The translations under genes were made by a program, and so were the position numbers. A stretch of 7,951 nucleotides of DNA from an uncultured Kiloniellales bacterium. GTDB taxonomy: Bacteria; Pseudomonadota; Alphaproteobacteria; Kiloniellales; JAKSDN01. Under the pieces are notes generated by a model, which worked only from the letters and a program-made list of their open reading frames with translations, had not been told where the DNA came from and did no database searches. The stretch spans positions 1 through 7,951 of the forward strand of contig CALJXB010000150.1 in the NCBI GenBank assembly GCA_937974415.1. Reading direction: 5' to 3'. Numbering within the stretch: the stretch's first letter is position 1; each line of letters begins with the position of its first letter. Shown piece by piece: positions 5,719 through 7,951 of this stretch.

Positions 5719-6807
5719 ATGATTGGTCGCGCCCCTACCGTCATAGCCGTGCTTCTGCTTTCCCCGCTGCTTGCGGCCTGTTCGGACGACTTCCTGGCGA
5801 AGGTGCAAACCACCTCCGACAATCTCGATGAATGGTTTGCCGAGAAGGGTGTCGTGCCGGATCAACAAAACGCCGTCGAGCCGGCTCAAAGGCAACAAGC
5901 GGTGGCGGCCGAGCCATCCGGCCAGCACGGGCAGAACGGCGCCGAACAGGCGCCGCGGGAACGGCAGGATGTGGCCGAGGCGGTTTATCAGCAAGGCTTG
6001 GCACTCAAGCGCGATGGCGCTTCGGACCGGGCGGCGCTGCGCTTTCAGGAGGCGGCCGAAGCCGGCCACACCGCCGCCTCTTACGAGCTGGCCGAGGCCT
6101 ATTGGCAGGGCGACGGCGTCGCCCGCGACGACGAAACCGCGACCAAGTGGCTCAACACGGCTGCCGAGCGCGGCGAACCGCGGGCGCAGTACATGTTGGG
6201 CGCGGCCTACTACGGCGGCCTTGGGGTCGAGCAGGACGACGAGCTCGCCGTCTATTGGCTCGGCAAGGCGGCGACCGGCGGCCATGACCGCGCGCAGTTC
6301 CTTCTGGCCGAGGCCTTCGCCAACGGCCGCGGGGTCGAGGCCGACATGGCCTGGGCGGCGCGCTGGTACGGCAAGGCGGCCCGCCAGGGCCACGCCCGGG
6401 CGCAGCTCACCTATGGCCTCCTGCTGGCCAAGGGCCGCGGGCTGCCGGGCGACCCGGTGCGCGGCTACACCTGGCTCACCATCGCCGCCGGCAATGGACA
6501 GGCCGAAGCCGAGACGGCCCGCACGGGCGTGGCCCGGCGTCTAAGCCCGGAGGAGCGCGCCGCCGCCGAGGCCGAGGCCGAACGCTTTCAGGCGCGGCCC
6601 AACATCCGCTTCGCCGACCCGCCGACGGTCATGTACGTGCAATACCGCCTCAACCGCCTGGGCTTTCAGGCCGGCGGGGTCGACGGCCAGATGGGCCCTC
6701 AGACCCGGCGCGGGATCAACGCCTACCAGCGCTCCCGCGGCCGCGCGACGGACGGCCAGCTGACGCCGGACCTGCTGATCGCGCTGTTGCAGGAACCCAA
6801 GGCCTAA
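5719..6807 (+). CDS. Sel1-repeat lipoprotein with C-terminal peptidoglycan-binding domain
   Basis: 362 residues from ATG 5719. A lipoprotein signal peptide is clear: hydrophobic TVIAVLLLSPLLAAC with lipobox LAAC, lipidated Cys21 and Ser at +2, so outer-membrane sorting is likely by the usual rule. A Gln/Ala/Glu-rich linker (about 45-85) precedes a TPR-like helix pair and four Sel1-like repeats at about 118-153, 154-189, 190-225 and 226-260. Each ends in a motif of the AAERG/AATGG/AARQG/AAGNG type. A charged Ala/Glu helix (about 276-293) leads to a PG_binding_1 domain (about 304-357) with YRLNRLGFQAGGVDGQMGPQ and INAYQRSRG. The protein is probably a periplasmic scaffold bridging outer membrane and peptidoglycan. 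The Sel1-plus-PG-binding order resembles the periplasmic part of the polar factor PodJ. A TTG at 5701 would extend the N-terminus by six residues; ATG gives the more standard signal peptide. Confidence 0.9.
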   Translation: MIGRAPTVIAVLLLSPLLAACSDDFLAKVQTTSDNLDEWFAEKGVVPDQQNAVEPAQRQQAVAAEPSGQHGQNGAEQAPRERQDVAEAVYQQGLALKRDGASDRAALRFQEAAEAGHTAASYELAEAYWQGDGVARDDETATKWLNTAAERGEPRAQYMLGAAYYGGLGVEQDDELAVYWLGKAATGGHDRAQFLLAEAFANGRGVEADMAWAARWYGKAARQGHARAQLTYGLLLAKGRGLPGDPVRGYTWLTIAAGNGQAEAETARTGVARRLSPEERAAAEAEAERFQARPNIRFADPPTVMYVQYRLNRLGFQAGGVDGQMGPQTRRGINAYQRSRGRATDGQLTPDLLIALLQEPKA

Positions 6808-6831
6808 GGCGGGATCGGCCCACAGCGACCA

Positions 6832-6862
6832 TTGCCCAACCGGCCCAATCGGGCTCTAGTAT
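6832..6862 (+). promoter_or_regulatory. Weak promoter candidate before the CoA-binding gene
   Basis: TTGCCC (6832-6837) and TAGTAT (6857-6862) resemble -35 and -10 boxes but are 19 bases apart, longer than ideal. The 95-base gap 6808-6902 otherwise shows a short GCCC/GGGC inverted repeat without a U-run, so no clear terminator for the lipoprotein gene. Read-through from upstream is equally possible. Confidence 0.2.
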
Positions 6863-6902
6863 AGCATCGGCGAAAGGGCACGAGAGGCCTGGGGCGGCGG
6901 AC

Positions 6903-7406
6903 GTGAGCGAGCGACTAACCTACAGCAACGCCAAGATCCGGCGGATCCTGGACCGGGTCTCGACCATCGCCATGATCGGCGCCAGCCCGACCTGGAACCG
7001 GCCCAGCTATTACGCCATGAAATACCTCCAGGAGAAGGGCTTCCGGGTGATCCCCGTCAACCCGCGGGCGGCCGGCGGCGAGATACTGGGCGAGCGGGTC
7101 TATGCCACGCTCGCCGACGCGCCCGGCCCCATCGACATGGTGCAGATCTTCCGCAACTCCGAGGCCGCCGGGCCGCTCACCGACGAGGCCATCGCCGTCG
7201 CCGCGGAGAAAGGCGTGACGGTGCTGTGGATGCAGCTCACGGTGCGCAATGACGAAGCCGCCGCCCGCGCCGAGGCGGCCGGGCTCGAGGTGGTGATGGA
7301 CCGCTGCCCGAAGATCGAATACGGCCGCCTCAATGCCGAACTCTCCTGGGGCGGCTTCAACTCCGAGATCATCACCAGCCGGCGCCGCAGGGTCGAAATC
7401 GCATGA
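6903..7406 (+). CDS. CoA-binding domain protein (CoA_binding_2, YccU-like)
   Basis: 167 residues from a GTG start. The fold is a single Rossmann-type CoA-binding domain: strand and glycine turn TIAMIGASP (21-29), NRPSYYAMKYLQEKG (32-46), then VIPVNPR (49-55). The conserved C-terminal block is VMDRCPKIEYGRL (131-143) with Cys135. The family (PF13380) binds or is predicted to bind CoA. It resembles the N-terminal part of succinyl-CoA ligase alpha subunits but lacks their catalytic portion, so no enzymatic activity is expected. The stop overlaps the next gene's start as ATGA, which indicates an operon with the sulfhydrylase and suggests a regulatory or accessory role in acyl-homoserine/sulfur metabolism (inference). 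GTG 6903 is the only sensible start: the next Met (24) lies inside the first strand. The ribosome-binding site is a loose G-rich stretch. Confidence 0.9.
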   Translation: MSERLTYSNAKIRRILDRVSTIAMIGASPTWNRPSYYAMKYLQEKGFRVIPVNPRAAGGEILGERVYATLADAPGPIDMVQIFRNSEAAGPLTDEAIAVAAEKGVTVLWMQLTVRNDEAAARAEAAGLEVVMDRCPKIEYGRLNAELSWGGFNSEIITSRRRRVEIA

Positions 7407-7951
7407 GCAAGCCCCCCGAAAATCCCCGCGAAAATCCCCGCGACAAACCCTTCGACAAGCGCTACAGCCGGCCCGACTTCGGCTTCGAGACCCGCATGAT
7501 CCATGCCGGTGCCCCGCCCGAGCCGATCACCGGCGCGCGCCAGGTGCCGATCTATCAGAACACCTCCTACTTGTTCCACGACGTCGACCATGCCGCCTCG
7601 CTGTTCAACCTGCAGACCTTCGGCTTCATCTATTCGCGGCTCACCAACCCGACCGTGGCCGCCCTGGAAGAGCGCATCGCCAGCCTCGAGGCCGGCCGCG
7701 GCGCCACCTGCTGCGCCTCCGGCCATGCCGCCCAGGCTCTCACCTTCTTCGCCTTCATGGAGCCGGGCGACGCCTTCATCGCCTCGAACCGGCTCTACGG
7801 CGGCTCGGTCACCCAGTTCGGCAAGTCGTTCCGCAAGTTCGACTGGCAGTGCACCTTCGTCGACGTGGACGATCCGGACAACGTGCGCCGGGCCCTGACG
7901 CCGAACTGCAAGGCGATCTTCGTCGAGAGCCTGGCCAACCCCGGCGGCGTG
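7403..7951 (+). CDS. O-acetylhomoserine sulfhydrylase (Cys/Met metabolism PLP enzyme), C-terminus missing
   Basis: 183 residues are visible and the frame runs off the right edge; the full enzyme is usually about 430 residues. After a short hydrophilic tail, FETRMIHAGAPPEPITGARQ, VPIYQNTSYLF and IYSRLTNPTVAALEERIASL are typical of the O-acetylhomoserine aminocarboxypropyltransferase (MetY) branch of the Cys/Met PLP family, as is CASGHAAQALTF. These enzymes make homocysteine or methionine from O-acetylhomoserine and sulfide or methanethiol in the cytoplasm. The PLP-binding lysine would lie beyond the window, so activity cannot be checked here. A related cystathionine gamma-synthase is less likely given the GARQVPIYQNTSY and SGHAAQ style. 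The start is fixed by the ATGA overlap with the CoA-binding gene, indicating coupled translation. Confidence 0.9.
   Translation, partial: MSKPPENPRENPRDKPFDKRYSRPDFGFETRMIHAGAPPEPITGARQVPIYQNTSYLFHDVDHAASLFNLQTFGFIYSRLTNPTVAALEERIASLEAGRGATCCASGHAAQALTFFAFMEPGDAFIASNRLYGGSVTQFGKSFRKFDWQCTFVDVDDPDNVRRALTPNCKAIFVESLANPGGV
7418..7441 (+). repeat. Tandem 12-bp repeat in the sulfhydrylase N-terminal tail
   Basis: GAAAATCCCCGC occurs twice in a row and encodes ENPR-ENPR, followed by a degenerate third unit (DKP). It lies in the non-conserved tail before the PLP enzyme fold, so copy-number change would keep frame and probably be tolerated. Confidence 0.6.

Noticed and set aside
4933..6393. 486-codon minus-strand frame spanning the crotonase and lipoprotein genes
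   Set aside because: It crosses two well-supported plus-strand genes and their gap and shows no domain. Only its internal ATG with a good ribosome-binding site was kept, as a low-interest observation.
7100..7726. 208-codon minus-strand frame over the CoA-binding and sulfhydrylase genes
   Set aside because: It is antisense to two conserved proteins, with Gly/Ala-rich low-information translation.

Overview
The window looks like chromosomal DNA from a high-GC alphaproteobacterium, most plausibly a Rhodospirillales-like lineage. This rests on the GC-rich third codon positions, a stand-alone PAS_5-type protein, a PleC/DivJ-style histidine kinase core, and a CoA-binding protein fused head-to-tail with an O-acetylhomoserine sulfhydrylase gene. 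I see no rRNA, tRNA, insertion sequence, prophage gene or CRISPR array. The taxonomic placement is inference from protein style only.

The layout is two opposed blocks. Positions 1-4695 are entirely on the minus strand. In transcription order they hold a single-domain PAS protein (4695-4201), a soluble sensor-less histidine kinase (3992-3105), a HerA/DUF87-type hexameric ATPase (3112-1367) whose start overlaps the kinase stop by 8 nt, and, after a 213-base structured gap, a BTAD (SARP-like) regulator fused to a TolB_N-type domain (1153 to the left edge, incomplete). Positions 4852-7951 are on the plus strand. They hold an enoyl-CoA hydratase-family protein that lacks both usual catalytic glutamates (4852-5664), a lipoprotein with Sel1 repeats and a C-terminal peptidoglycan-binding domain (5719-6807), a small CoA-binding Rossmann protein (6903-7406), and the 5' part of an O-acetylhomoserine sulfhydrylase gene sharing ATGA with it (7403 to the right edge).

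The divergent control region is 4696-4851. It carries a plausible sigma70 promoter reading leftward, a 13-bp near-perfect palindrome touching its -35 box, and a leader hairpin with perfect 8-bp arms in front of the rightward crotonase gene. Other structured leaders precede the kinase and the BTAD gene. In the BTAD leader the ribosome-binding sequence lies inside an 8-bp inverted repeat.

The most unusual association is the leftward block: a PAS sensor, an orphan soluble kinase and a HerA-type ATPase in series, with kinase and ATPase translationally coupled. No response regulator, NurA nuclease or known HerA-dependent defence effector is visible, so a signalling module tied to a DNA-pumping ATPase is a hypothesis, not a demonstrated system. 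The rightward block is ordinary metabolism (CoA-ester handling, sulfur amino-acid synthesis) plus an envelope lipoprotein.
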